A DNA stretch of 64,000 nt from Panicum virgatum (taxonomy: Eukaryota; Streptophyta; Magnoliopsida; Poales; Poaceae): contig NC_053147.1 in assembly GCF_016808335.1 (NCBI RefSeq), forward strand, positions 19,392,913 to 19,456,912, read 5' to 3'. The notes beneath the pieces were generated by a model, which was not told the origin of the DNA, made no database searches, and worked only from the letters and a program-made list of their open reading frames with translations. Shown in pieces: positions 45,368 through 57,933 of the stretch. Position numbers and translations under genes: made by a program. The first letter of the stretch is position 1. The number at the start of each line of letters is the position of its first letter.

Positions 45368-48300
45368 TCATCTGCCCTTTTTCTTCTTCATTATTTCCCG
45401 CTGTATTGCCTTTTGCCTTGCCTTGTCTGCAAGGTCGAGCCCTGGAACCTGCTCCTCAGCAGAATCAACTTTGGATCCTCTCACATCACCTCCGGAGGCA
45501 TTCTTGCCACGATTCTTTCTTGATCCAACTTTTGGAGAGCCCAATTTTCCAGAGATGGTAGCATCCTTGTTTCTGCCTATATTAGGTTTTTCCATCTCCG
45601 TCCCCTCAGGTTTGTTGAGTTGCGTGCCAGCTGCCATTGGACTATCTGTATTCTCAGGTCTATGATTATCTGGACAGATGCCTTTCCTGGAAGAAGTTAC
45701 CTTTGCGAAATGACGCCTACTTTCAAACCATTTGCTAACCTGTCACCAGAATGCACAGCGAGGGTTAAAGCCAATGCTAAAATATCCATGACAAACATAC
45801 AATCAGAAAACTATGACGATGGGGAAATAACCTGCTGGAATGTGAGCCCTAGTTCTTCTGCCAGGCTTTCTTTGACAGAACGACTAGGGTATTGATCTGT
45901 CTTAAAATGTTCATGTAGCTTCTGCAAACAAAATGATGAGCATCAACTTAGTCGATGAAGTAAAGCTGTGTAAAATGGTAACTTCTGCTCAACTGATTCT
46001 GGCGAACCATGAAAAAATTTCACTGTACCTGATTGATTACTGGACCAAAATGTCCTTTTCTAGTTGCACTGTTGCTGCCATTAGATCCATCTCCATGTTT
46101 CTTATCAACTGAACCATGAAGAGAATCAGGATGCAAGCTTTTTCCTGCAGGAGAATCAGCTCCAATCTCTTCATTGCCTTTTGTTGGTGTGTTTTTCCCA
46201 GACCATTCTTCATCGTCACTAGAATCAGACGGTGCTTCACCATAAGCCTCCTTTTGAGTCCAGCAAGAATAGGAATGTCATGATCATAAAGCATAGGTCA
46301 TATGCAAGCATGCACCCAAGAGAGCATGTAACCTCTTATTAAAAAAAACAAGAAAGAGAAGAAGAGAACGTGTAGCCCCTACCAACAACTTATCTCAAGC
46401 AACATTACCATAGTACATACAATTGCTCAATGGTTACTGAGTTTTTTTTAATAAGAATGGTTACTGAGTTTAATTGCCCAAATCAGCATCAAGATTGAAT
46501 GCAGCAGTACATGAGAACCTATCCTGTGATACAAACCCTTATGCGGTGTTGAATGCAAACTTCATAAAAAATATGGATAGATAGAGCATGAAAGTATCTA
46601 CCATCATGCAAAGCTTGAGGTTGAACAAAAACTTGTGCAAAGAGAAACAAAAAAGAGAAATCATCCCTTAAATAGTTGCGGGTGCAACTGTTCAGGGCTG
46701 ATCGCAACCCGCAACTATTAAAGTACCGATTTCTCTTTTTCAGTTTCTCCTTGCACAAGTTCTTTTTCAACCTCAAACTTTGCAATGATGATACTAGTGC
46801 TCTATTCATCTATATCCTTTTGATGAATGTTTCATACAAATAGTTTTGGTGCTACTGTGTTTGGTAGCACGGTAGCACCACAAGCTGTGGTAACATAGCA
46901 TGTGTTCTCTGGTAGCACATGTTGTACCATTTTATCAATTACTAAAATGTGCACAGATGTCTAAGCTAAGATCACATCTAATAATGATGTTTGTCTCCAC
47001 AACTACTTAGTTTATATAATTGAACTTTCGAATTTGTCTAGTTCCTGCAAGAAAGTTAGCATTTGACTGGATGAAAAATAAAACACTACATGTGTTATTC
47101 AAGGCTAAAAAAGTTATAAAATCAGGCACACATACAGGTTGAGGGCATACATCATATAGTTTTTTGTAGTCCAACCGTTCAGACTGCCGTCTCCCTGAAA
47201 CTGGTAAAACCACACTCTGGTCCATTTCAGTCTCCATAGGGTCACCATTGGAATTTTCTGTGTCAGCCTGAGCAGTGCTTCTTTCCATATCATCCACCTT
47301 AACATCAGGTAATGGAGGTGATGAAACTTCATCATGTCCACCAGATTTTGCAATCTCCTTGCAGAAATCATCAGAGTCAGATGTGAAGTCCGACCCATCT
47401 GAAGTTGATTTATTCTTTTGGATATCTCTATCAGAATCATTATCTGAATCAGGACCTGCTGGATCATAGTCATCATCCTCTGAATCCTCAGAAGGTAATC
47501 CCAGGTCATCGACCTTCTTTTTGTCCGTTGTCAAAGGTCCCGAACCATCAGAATCAGAAGAGGTCAAAAAGTTTGAGTTGTCAGAGTCTGATCCTCCATC
47601 CTCATCCTCTTCCTCTTCGGAAGATCCTTCTTCCTTGCTAGCCACATGCTCTTCGGACATATTGGGGTCAAAGTCATTGTCATCTGAATCATCTGATGGA
47701 AGATCAAACGCGTCATCTTGCTTAGAGCCATTTGCCAAAGCAGCAGCCTCTGGAAAGACTTTCTGCAAAAATAAATGTAATACTAAGGTCATTTGTTATT
47801 TAAACTCACTGGAGGAGTGGAGGTCAAGGCAGTAAATTGTTACTAAGGGATATATTACCTCCCAAGAGTCGTCAATGGAGAGATCACTTCCCTGAAGTTC
47901 ATTTATTATGTCTATACAGTCTAACTTGCAATCACATGCAGGGCAAAGCCAACCTTCATCTCCTTCGGGGACTACAAATGAATGATGCTCATGAATGAAT
48001 GCAGAAGCAAGAATTACTTTAGATACTATGAAAGAGAAAAATGAATATTACTATCTTCAGTACGCAAAGGAGGATTTAAACAGTTCTGGTGGAACCCTCT
48101 GTCACAAGCTCCATCACAGAGAATGATATCATTACCCAATGTAACATCCTTCAAGCCACAAGTGGCACAAAAAATCTGCGATATAGGAGACATTGTCACT
48201 GATTAGAATGTTGTGCATAACAGAAAACAATTACCAGAGAATAAAGACACACTGATGGAATCAAAATAACATGCTGCCTTACATCTTCACAAGATATCTC

Positions 48301-49600
48301 TCCTTCAGAATCAAATAAAGACTCATCAATCTTCCCCTTAGTGAGGAGAGAATCAAGATTCTGGAAGACTTCCCGTATTCTCAGCTTGCATCGCAAAATT
48401 TCCGCCTTCGCTCGTTCAAGCTCCTTCTCAGGTCTTATCTTATCCAAACTGCATGCTTGTTCATAAGCGACAGTTAGTTTATATTGTATTTGAAACTTCA
48501 ATGAACTCAAAATCTATAGAAAAGTCATAGCAGAAGCAACATCCCAAGATGGTTTCTGTTAAACGCCAAGTTCAAAGGAGCAAAAATAACAAAACCTGCG
48601 CATCTGATCAACAACTAAGCCAAATATAAAATAAGTGAACCAAGCACACATCCTGGCTGGAAGGGAGAGGAGGCAGAAATGATAATTATATATATAAAGG
48701 GAACATAGCCAGTGAAGGCTCGAGATAAAAAATGGTGAAACCATAAATTTCACTATTTCAATAATGATTAAACATGTGTGAATTATGATACAAAAGCCCC
48801 ATCATTAAGGCTGGAAGATATCAGAACATGGAATTCAGGCGCAAATTGATGGGAAGCTAAGGAATGTTGCAAATTCAGGCGTAAATTGTAAAGATAGTAA
48901 AACCTATTTGTTAGTTCTGTTGCACATAACACTTTTGTGGTTGGTTACCAAGTAAATTTTAAGATTTTCGCCAGCACATAATACAAAGCCTGACTATATT
49001 TGGTACCTCTGGCTACCCACAGGGAGTGAAGAATCAATACTTCAAGTAAACACCTTTGAAACATTAAAAGAATTAAAATTCATAACACACAAGCAACTCA
49101 AATTCAAAATAACAATTCAGAGTGACAAACCTTTGATTTTTCCAGCCTTCACTAGCATAAGCTTCAATCAGGCTTTGTTCGTAGTTCATCCGATTCAAAA
49201 TGTATCTAACACGTTTACGAATTTGTGAAAACTCGTCTGTCGAACTTTTGTTTGTGTTTGTGGGTCTGCCCCTTTTTCTTCTTTTTGCTGCTGGTTCTGC
49301 TGGTTGTACTGGAGTCTGTGCATGTTCAGTAGGTTTTGTCTTTGAACTTGAAGTGGAGCGAAGCATCCTGACATTATTACCAGATGACCTCAAAGTATAT
49401 GTTTGACCTGTTAGTCCTTGGGAGCCTTTTTTGCCTCTGTTTGCTGCCCTTTTATAATTTTTCCTTATACCCATGGTATTTTGCATTGTTTGAGATGGAG
49501 ACATAACATGATGCTCAACGGCCTCAGGATTTTGACTAGAGCTCACACCATTTTTAATCTCACCGTTGCCTTCAACAGGACAAGGAGTATTTTTGTCCAT
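45368..49600 (-). CDS. HOX1A-like: PHD-finger homeodomain protein, HOX1A / HAZ1 type
   Basis: Eight exons on the minus strand, 49131-49600, 48283-48448, 48052-48175, 47859-47971, 47151-47762, 46029-46250, 45832-45921 and 45368-45739, all in phase, give 722 residues, near the known size of maize HOX1A and rice HAZ1. An N-terminal basic region ([10 protein letters not shown], nuclear-localisation type) precedes the PHD finger (~213-267: [40 protein letters not shown]). Residues ~310-480 are strongly acidic with repeated [17 protein letters not shown] motifs. The divergent homeodomain is near 555-612 and ends [10 protein letters not shown], where the usual WFQN is WFES. A Lys-rich tail closes the protein. 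Family knowledge: nuclear DNA- and chromatin-binding plant PHD-HD proteins of the HAT3.1/PRHP group. All exons look intact. Confidence 0.95.
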
Positions 49601-52036
49601 AGTATGTTCACCAAAATTTCATCAATTTACAGTAAACAAATAAAGCAGCATCAGAAAACCATCTTCCTGTGGACCACAATGAAATATAGCTGAGCCAGAT
49701 TCACCAGCACCTTGCAACCTACAGCAAATAAATAAAGACGAAGAATGAATACGTGGACTCAAGAGTCAAGTCAAGTATCCTATTAAAGTATAAAGTTTTA
49801 CAAACCCCTGGTTTGAACAAGGTTTGATACGTTCCCCATGATTCGAAATTAGACTGAGTCGATGATCATTTTGGTTGAAAATAAACAAGCACAGCCATCA
49901 CTACTAAGAGATTAGCCGCAACAAACAGCCCTCAGGGAACGCACTTGACTGATCTTGAGGCCACACGTGTGCCTCCTAGCTCCCCTTACCAATGTTTGCT
50001 TCATGCGCCAAGCTTTCAACAGAGTCACCCATTTCTTCTATCAAAACTGAAAGCGGCAGCATCGCTTTGATTTCTCTAGCCAACTCATTATGCGACACTG
50101 TACATTACTGGATATTTAAAGCATTCAACTAGATCATAAACTCGCCTCATACTTTTTTGTTTGTTATCTGACTTATGCATGGGCATTAAGAACATGCGAC
50201 GAACCTCCACTAAACTATACTCGTATAATTAGTTTCTCAAGTACACATGGTTGCCTATGGACAAAGCCACAAAGGAACCACATGATAACTAAAAGAAGAG
50301 CTATGTCTTGAAAGCTAAAGCAAACACTAAAAGAACTACATTCTGGAATCGCATAAGAACAAACAGGAAAGAACCCTTTTCAAAAATTGAATGAAAAAAC
50401 AAAATTCAGCTGGCACTTTCTTATAGAAACAAGAACTTCTTAGGATCTAAAGAGGAATTATATAGTACTTTCATGAGAATTGTTGTAATGTCAACAAGGA
50501 TGGCAAAAAAAAACTGGGTTCCAAAACAAAGAACTTTCTTATAAAAAAAATCAAGCAAGCGACAATAAAAAGAGGTGCATGTTCTATTCGGATATTTCCA
50601 AAACAATAATGCATTGGCAACTTCAGTATTGTAAAATTCATACGAGGAATGAAAATAAAAGGCAAGAAAAAGCAAGGTGCGCTCAAGCCCATGCCACGTC
50701 TCACTCCACGACAACACAAAAAAAAAAGATCTCAGCTCACAGCCCATCTCTTGCTTCCACGTGTCGTGAACCATGCACTTCTCAATCTCTCCCTCTTAAC
50801 ATGCCATGCAATGCTGGGTGGAGACCATTTTTATTGCAGGCAACTTTGGCATAGTATTACCAGGCGCATCGAATATGAAAGGGGAAAAAAACAGACTGGC
50901 CACTGTATATCCATTCTACACACCATCTTGATCTCCTATGCACACTGAGTTATCTTCAGCATGGCAATTCTAGTAACGATTTGGACATATCATCGTAGCA
51001 GTAACAATTTGGACATGATAGTCACCTGTTCTAATGTCAGCCAATTCCAACTAGACAACTGGTCCCAAATCTACCTGCATTGTTCAGCTCCTACACATTC
51101 CCAGGATATATGCTACCAGTAGTCATCTATCTCTACAGCGTGCAGAGCTATCCATGAGGCCCTGAATCCACAAAATTCATGCTGGAAGCTCATAACCCCC
51201 CACGCCCCAAAGGATAAGGGGAATAGGGATTGCATAACGGTGGGCTGAGCAAGTGAATTTCCTGGCAACCAGCCAAACCAACAAGCTCAAAAGTGCGACA
51301 TTCCACCATACGCCCGGATCTCTAGACCAAAGGAACCATCGGAACCCTAGAAACTACACCCCTCAATGTGACCTCCCGCCTCCGCACGCCAGAGCACCAA
51401 CCAGACCCCCACACTCCGAAATCCCCACGAGTTCGTGCAGAAACAGAGCTCAAACCCCAAACCCCGACCGGAATCACGTCGCCCCACGCAACAACCTCTA
51501 GCTCCCTCCGCAGAACAGCTAGACCCCCTGAGCAAGCCGCCCCGCGCCGCCCCGAGAGACTGAATCGCGAGACGCGGCCGCGCGAATCCAAGCTCCGAGC
51601 GTCGGTTCGACTACAGCTGGAGGGACGAGAGGGGCGCGCGCGCGGAGGGAGACGGAGACGGTAGCGGAGCCGGAGCGAGGAGGGGCCAGATGCGGGTCAA
51701 GGCACTCACCGGGCGAGCGGGCAACGACGCAACGCCGCGAAGAAGCTTCCAGCTCCAGGCCCGGAGGCTCTATCTCTCTCGTCTCGTCTCCCGCGAGGGG
51801 CGGGCGCGGGGGAGGACGGACGGGGACGGCGTGAGCCAAGAGCGATGCGGCGGGCGGAATAAAAAGGCGTGCGGCGCGCCCGCTCGGCTCAGCCGCCGAA
51901 GAAGGCAAATGGGCTCGCGTGTGCCAATCTGGGCGCTCAGCATTTGGCTAGTCTATCGGGCCGAGTCGGCCTGCTGGGCCGCCCTAATGGACCGAAACGC
52001 CAAATGAGGTTGCAGCCCATGTATCAAGTTTCGCCT
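49601..52036. other. Upstream region of the PHD-homeodomain gene
   Basis: Likely contains 5' UTR introns and the promoter. The GC-rich block 51520-51870 would be a good first non-coding exon, with an AG-rich splice-donor-like AGTGCC(TT)GA region unresolved. AT-rich sequence from 49700 to 51200 carries no domain. The transcription start cannot be placed with confidence. Confidence 0.35.

Positions 52037-52104
<68 letters not shown>
52037..52104. repeat. (CT)n microsatellite, about 33 units
   Basis: An uninterrupted TC/CT run of about 67 bp. On the minus strand it is a (GA)n tract, lying upstream of the GC-rich block that is the probable promoter of the PHD-homeodomain gene. Confidence 0.97.
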
Positions 52105-52108
<4 letters not shown>

Positions 52109-52861
52109 ATACATGACAGATTTTTCGCCGTCTTCGAAAGCTACGGCGACTACACCTACACATACGCGTAGGATCCCCACATACACACGTAACATGCGAT
52201 AGGGTTCGTTCGTACAAAAACGCAGCAATGTACACATGGTGGCAACTGGCAAGGCCTTTTGCTTCGGCATCCTACAGGAGTTTGTAGTATTCAAGGGAAT
52301 TCCAGATACGGACATCATTTTTTGTTTTTGGTTTTTTGGTTCGGATCCATTCCAAACGCAACTTTCTTTTTTGTGCCCGATGTGACGCTCCTCGGACTGT
52401 TCGGTGCCGTCGCCGTCGAGAGAGTGAACGGCCGCCACTTATTGGGTGAGCGATCGCCGCCGATCGGCATCTATCGTTCGATCGACCGATGCTGACAAAC
52501 CCGTCCACGAAAGTCCAATCGCGACAAGAACGTCTCCGTCGACCTCCCTCTCGATCGCTCAAACTTTCTAGATCGGTGTGTGTCTAGAAACTAACCTCGA
52601 AGTTATCATCGATGTTTTCCCAAACATAACATGCACGCGCTACAATTTTGGGAATCTAATACTCCGTTTCAAATGAAAAACACGCCTCTCTGGAAAATTT
52701 GGAAATCAAATAGCCGATTTGAAATGCAAAATTGTTCGGCTCGGCCAGCTTAGCTACTGATGTGATGATCCGGCGGCGTCGACCCGTTCGGTACGGGCAT
52801 CCTCGCCGGAGGGTAGACGCCGCGCCGCCGCCTGCGCGTACGGCGTGTAGGTAGCTCGTCG
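52105..52861. other. Intergenic between PHD-homeodomain and S40 genes
   Basis: No gene seen. The right end would be the 3' UTR of the S40-type gene. Confidence 0.4.
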
Positions 52862-53314
52862 TCAGGTCTCGAGGAACCCGGTCATGCGGAGCACGGCAGT
52901 GCGCACGGACTGGAGGTCGCGGCCCTTGAGCGTGCGCCCCTGCCCCTCGCACACGGACGAGGCCGCCCGCCCCTCCTGGCACCGCCGCCTCGCCGCCAGC
53001 ACCACGTGGGGCGGCACGAACGCCGACGCGGACTCCTCGCTGTCGTAGCAGCTCCGGGCCCACGGGGGCGGGCCGCCGCTGCCGGTCGACCCCGCGCGGA
53101 CGATGCCCAGGGGCGCCGACGAGCCTGCGCGACGACGACGCGCGTCGCCTCCGCGCGGGGCGTCGCCGCCGGCGCCCTGCGGCTGCTTGCCCACCGCCTC
53201 GAGCTGCTGATGGCGGCAGTGGTTCGCTTGACAATCGTCGTCGTGGTCCGGCCACAGCACGTCGGCTTCCTGGAGCTCCTCCATCTCCATCGCCGCCGCC
53301 GGAGCTAAGCACAT
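52862..53314 (-). CDS. S40-type senescence regulator (DUF584)
   Basis: Single exon, 150 residues from the ATG at 53314; a second ATG gives MEMEELQEADVLWPD and could be the real start. The N-terminal EADVLWPD motif, the middle PPHVVLAARR and the C-terminal block GQGRTLKGRDLQSVRTAVLRM ending TGFLET are the three hallmarks of the plant Senescence_reg/S40 family. Family knowledge: small nuclear proteins induced in leaf senescence, by hormones and by pathogens; biochemical role unknown. A TATA sequence lies about 90 bp upstream. The lack of introns and the length are normal for the family. Confidence 0.92.
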   Translation of the reverse strand: MCLAPAAAMEMEELQEADVLWPDHDDDCQANHCRHQQLEAVGKQPQGAGGDAPRGGDARRRRAGSSAPLGIVRAGSTGSGGPPPWARSCYDSEESASAFVPPHVVLAARRRCQEGRAASSVCEGQGRTLKGRDLQSVRTAVLRMTGFLET

Positions 53315-53403
53315 CGGATCTGCACGCGTTCTTGGGTTGCTGCTTTGCGTCTGTGGTCTGTGGATGATGTGATCGTTGCCCGATCTGCGCGCGGCGACGT
53401 GCG

Positions 53404-53411
53404 CATATATA
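53404..53411 (-). promoter_or_regulatory. TATA box of the S40-type gene
   Basis: TATATATG on the minus strand, about 90 bp upstream of the ATG, in GC-rich surroundings. Confidence 0.55.
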
Positions 53412-55692
53412 GGGGAAGCACGCCGCGGGCCCGGGCCGGGCGCTGATGGTGTGATGCTACAGTGAGCACACGAGGGAGTAACAATGGCGTCACCCGGGCG
53501 GCGTGCGCGGATGACTGCTGCACGCCGGCCGGGGATCCAACGGCCGACCAGGCGCGCGGAAGGTTTCTCGGCTCCTGAATTCGTAACGGCGCCAGGGCTT
53601 TAGGCCGGCGCCCGCTGCAAGTTACTACTATTTCGAGGGGGCTAGCCGAACTTCCTGGCCGGCACACGCTGCGCTCGTGTGCACCGGAGGCGTCCTCGTG
53701 TCAGCATGCGGCGACATTTGAAGTGCACGCGCCGTCCTTTCAGAAAGAAAAAAAAAACTGAGAGAGAGAAATTTGAAAACATATCACGCAGGTTTTGTTT
53801 CTGAATGACAACATCTCACAGATGGTGGAAAACCAACATCACCCTGGCTTGAATTGCATTGCATTCGCGTGCCAAATATAATGCAAACGATCACAGGAGG
53901 AGGGGCACGCTCCGATACTACTGGATATGAGTATAATAATTAGCCAGAGATAACTTGGTCATGATGGAATAATTAATCTTGTAGAATTGTGGCTCTGCGC
54001 GATATGGTGAACACGCTGCAGCCCAGTCATTGTTTGGTGCCCATGCATTCTGATGAATGAGGTTAGCTAACAACGTGTACGGCACTTGCACAAAGATAAG
54101 ACTGGTCAGAGCTGCAGGTTACTGGCCGACTTTAATTAAGTACCGAGTACTGGGCCGGGTATTATATGGACCAAGGCTGAGGAGTACCGGTACTATGCTT
54201 GTGCATTATGTCTCCAATGAAGACATCTCCAACCAGCTAGTACTCTCTCTCGTTTCTCTTTTGATAGAACTATGATAGAACCATTTTTTTAAATTTTCTG
54301 TGTTATTATTAGTTCTATTCTGTTTGAGTTATCGTCTCAAGTCTGACATGCACAGACATTTCAGTTGCCATGCAGAACAATTCCTTTAAGGAAAAAAAAC
54401 AAGTGTACGCAGATGATAGAGAGTTCTCGTGGAAAACCCTTTCCCCTAACGAAGAGTCCCTATAGAAAAAAAACTAACGAGAAGTACACTAATTGGATGG
54501 TAAGCATGATCCTTTTTTATCACTAACGAAGAGTACCCAAGGTGAAATAATAAGTATATAAAAAAAGAATGAAGAAAATATATCATTAACTAGTACTGCA
54601 CACCAACATTATTATACTGAGGAAGGGAAGGGAAGAGAGTGTTGTTGACAACCAAATTCGGAAAACAGTAACAGAAACAGCATCTGTTGAAGAGGTAGCA
54701 ATAGTAATATAATATAGCCTATCGATAAATCACGTCATTGAAGATGCCATGTATCCGTTGTATTTTTTTTTAGATTAAGGAAATGTATCCGTTGTCTATT
54801 AGTCTAGCTTGACTACCTGTTAATTAGGGGTCGTCAGGCCGATCCACGAATATATGACCAGGCTCTACTCGATTTTCTTATTGAGACGTATGTATGATTG
54901 TATACTGATGCAGGGTTCTAAATATTATCTCTCTCTCACACACACACAGCTACGGTAGCAGAGAAAAAATCCTCATATTGGAGGATTTTGCTGAATGTAC
55001 AAATAAATGCTCGTCCTGTTCATATATAGTACGAACTGTACCCTAATTTGCAAGACCGGAAATACTTAACATCATTGTCAAGCATCTCCAACGACCCTTT
55101 CTGCGATTCTCTTCAGGCCTGTTCACTATTGTGGATGGGTAGGATGTTCAGCTTGCAAACCTGCATTATTTCCAAGTTGTTAATAAGCCTATCTTTCTTG
55201 CCTATATCTTCAAGCCATACATCGCGTCGTCGTATGTTCTTCATATGCCTAATGCGTTGATACTGCGGGTCGTTACTCCAGAAAACCAGCAAATCCGCTC
55301 CAAGCATGCGGCCATTCGCCATGTATTTGCACGCCAGGTGCATCGATCTTGAGACATGGACAGCACAAATTTCATTCTTATCATCAGAGACTTTTGTTCT
55401 TGCTTGGGTTCTTATGGCAGAATTATTTCATCCAATTTCTCCTACTTGGAACTTCAAAAAAAAGTTGTTCAATTAATTCTCAAGCTGCAATTGAAGAAAA
55501 AGGCCAACAGCCCCTTCATTCTTCGTCGCAAAGGGAAAAAAGAACCTCACTGGATTCTGGATCTCAGCTTCTATCTTGCTAGCAATTCAGCTTTTCTGCA
55601 GCTTCAGACACACAGCGGAAACATTTCTACTACACAACACCATCGAGACACACAAGCGAGAGCTACGGACATCAAAAGGGATCTCCGGCGGA
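53412..55692. other. Intergenic between the two S40-like genes
   Basis: AT-rich, with short repeats. A 76-codon minus-strand frame at 55113-55343 (with RRRDVWLEDIGKKDRL) looks protein-like but I do not recognise it. Nothing else is supported. Confidence 0.4.
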
Positions 55693-56322
55693 TCACGACC
55701 GAAAAACGTTAACAAAAACCGCACCGACAGGGGTTGAAAGCTCGCCACGGATGCTACCGACGACGACGCGCCACCGCCAACGCGGCCGACGACAACGGCG
55801 ACGCGCGGCGGCGGCACCTCGTGTGGCCATGGGTATATCGATCGGGGAAGACACCAAAGGCGTCCACCCTTCACGTGCACCACAAGCGGCGGCGGCCGCA
55901 GCAGCTGCGGCGGCGGCTTCCTCTACGCGACGGCAACACCGCCACCAAAACCCCGCCGCGTCGTCTGCCCCCGCGTCGTCGTCGTCGGTGTCCGGCCACA
56001 GCACGTCCGCCTCCAGGAACTCCTCCGTGGCGTCGAGCCCAGCCCCGGCAGAAACCGCGGAGGACGGGCCGGAGAGGAAGAAGCCGTCCGACGACCGGTC
56101 AGACTCAGAGTCAGACCACTGCGCGCTCGACGTCAAGCTCGAGATCGACGAGGCAGGCGGCCCACTGAAGGGTTCGCACGAGAAGTCGACGGCGTCGGCA
56201 TCGTGGTCGGTAAGAGCCGCCGGGAGCAGGTAGCTCCCGTCCTCCTCCTCCGGCGACGAGGACGGCGGTGGCGTGTCCGGCCACGGCCACAAGACGTCGG
56301 CTTCTTGCAACTCCTCGTCCAT
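55693..56322 (-). CDS. S40-like protein with duplicated EADVLWP motif, C-terminus unlike the family
   Basis: Single exon, 209 residues from an ATG (MDEELQEADVLWPWPD). Near residue 100 the motif appears again as EEFLEADVLWPDTDDD, so the N-terminal S40 motif is present twice, about 95 residues apart, with an acidic Ser-rich spacer between. A polyalanine run (~135-145) and Arg-rich sequence follow. The usual C-terminal block (GRTLKGRDL..VR..VL..TGF) is missing in this frame and in the other two frames over the next few hundred bases. It reads in the same direction as the S40 gene 2.4 kb away and may be a partial local duplicate. It may be a working diverged paralogue or a decaying one. Confidence 0.55.
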   Translation of the reverse strand: MDEELQEADVLWPWPDTPPPSSSPEEEDGSYLLPAALTDHDADAVDFSCEPFSGPPASSISSLTSSAQWSDSESDRSSDGFFLSGPSSAVSAGAGLDATEEFLEADVLWPDTDDDDAGADDAAGFWWRCCRRVEEAAAAAAAAAAACGAREGWTPLVSSPIDIPMATRGAAAARRRCRRPRWRWRVVVGSIRGELSTPVGAVFVNVFRS

Positions 56323-56558
56323 CCGCTTCGGCAGCTGGGGAATCCAGCCACGCTAAATAGCCGAGCATTTTGTGCCTGCAAGAGAACCGCGTCGACGATC
56401 GGAGGCTTCTTGCATTGCTTGGGGGCCTTGACGTGACGTACGGGGCACTCCCTCTCTTCACTTAATCCCATTGCCATCCAATGAAAATATCCATGCTTGC
56501 AAACTGCTGGCAAATCATGTGACTTTCTCCGCTTAATTTTGTGCAAGTTTGTGGGCTG

Positions 56559-56811
56559 CTCCCTCCATCCTAAAATATAAGATATTTTAGTTTGTCCTAA
56601 GTCAAACTATTTTAACTTTGATCGAGTTTATAAAAAAGAATGATGATATTTTAAATGTAAGAAGAGAATAATTAGATCCACTATGAAATATATATTCATA
56701 ATTTACTTATTTGATATTAGATGGTAGTATTTTTCTCTATAAATTTGGTAAAACTTAGACTACTTTAGTTTAGGATAAAACAAAATAACTTACATTTCAG
56801 GATAGAGGGAG
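56559..56811. mobile_element. Stowaway MITE upstream of the S40-like gene
   Basis: Inverted ends CTCCCTCCATCCTAAAATAT and TTTCAGGATAGAGGGAG, AT-rich interior, non-coding. The TA target duplication is no longer visible. Confidence 0.75.
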
Positions 56812-57933
56812 ACAGTAACTCAGAAATATCGCCGTCGCCGAAAAAAATGCCTCCATTTTTTGGAGGAGTTCATTAGACAGGCACCGGGAATTTGGACTTA
56901 AGGAGTTCTTTGTTTGCAAGAATCGTTCTGCAATTTAAACCCGGTTTGAGGGGACGATCGAGCCTGATTGGAGGGTTGGGGAGCGAGGTTATCAGGTCAG
57001 GTGCGAGAGCGAGAACACTAGGGGATAGGAAATGACAAGCTGCGTCGCTGAAATGGATGGTTAAGCAAACATGAAAGCCCGTGGCTTGTCTGACCAAGTA
57101 ATGCAGGAATGTGGTTAGGGTGGGGAGGAACCCCCACGGGTGAAGGCATCCAACCCAAGCATGAGCTCCCTTGATTGGGATAGCTCATTGCTTGCATGAG
57201 CTGCATTAGTATATTACAGGAGTAGGTAGCTTTCTCTTCCTGTGCAGGTTGATTCCGTCAGGCCGTCAGGGGCTGCAGTCCTTGCTTCTTGCACCCTGCC
57301 CCTTCTGGGGCACCTTGTGTAACCATGTATCCAAACAAGTTTTGTTTAACTAATCCTACTCCGTATATTTTCTTTTCTACAAAAAAATCTTTATCCAGAC
57401 AAGACTTTCGTGTTTCATAAGGGGAAATTTGCAAAAATGGGACCGCAAACATTGGCCTTTGCAGTTTTGCCATTGGCCCCACATTTCATAGGCACAGATG
57501 GTCCCACCATGTCATTCACTGGGAGTGGCAAATTCACGAGTGGTCAGTGTTTGCAGTCCTAATATTACAATTTTTTCTTTCATAAGTACTGGGTGAATTC
57601 TAAAAAAAAGGTGTAGTTACAAATCTGAAGCACCATTCCAAACTCACGAGGTAGCAGTAGCAGAAAATTGATGATATTTGACAGAGCAAAGTCGAAGAAC
57701 GAACCAATTAAACACCGCAAAGATTGCATATCATACCAGAAGCGATGAACATCCCTAAACTCATTTATCCATTCCATTTGCTCCCCTCATAGTTTTATCA
57801 CGAGCATAAATTTTGTACAGGATTGTACAACACTAACGGGCTACGGGTGAACTCTGTCGCGCATATGAGAAATGAATATATTTCCCCCCAAAAGGGTAAT
57901 ACTTCTCTGGTAAGCCCGGAGGCTGCGAGCTAT
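56812..57933. other. Intergenic, includes the TPS gene 3' flank
   Basis: No gene or clear element. The last bases are the 3' UTR of the trehalose-phosphate synthase gene. Confidence 0.4.
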
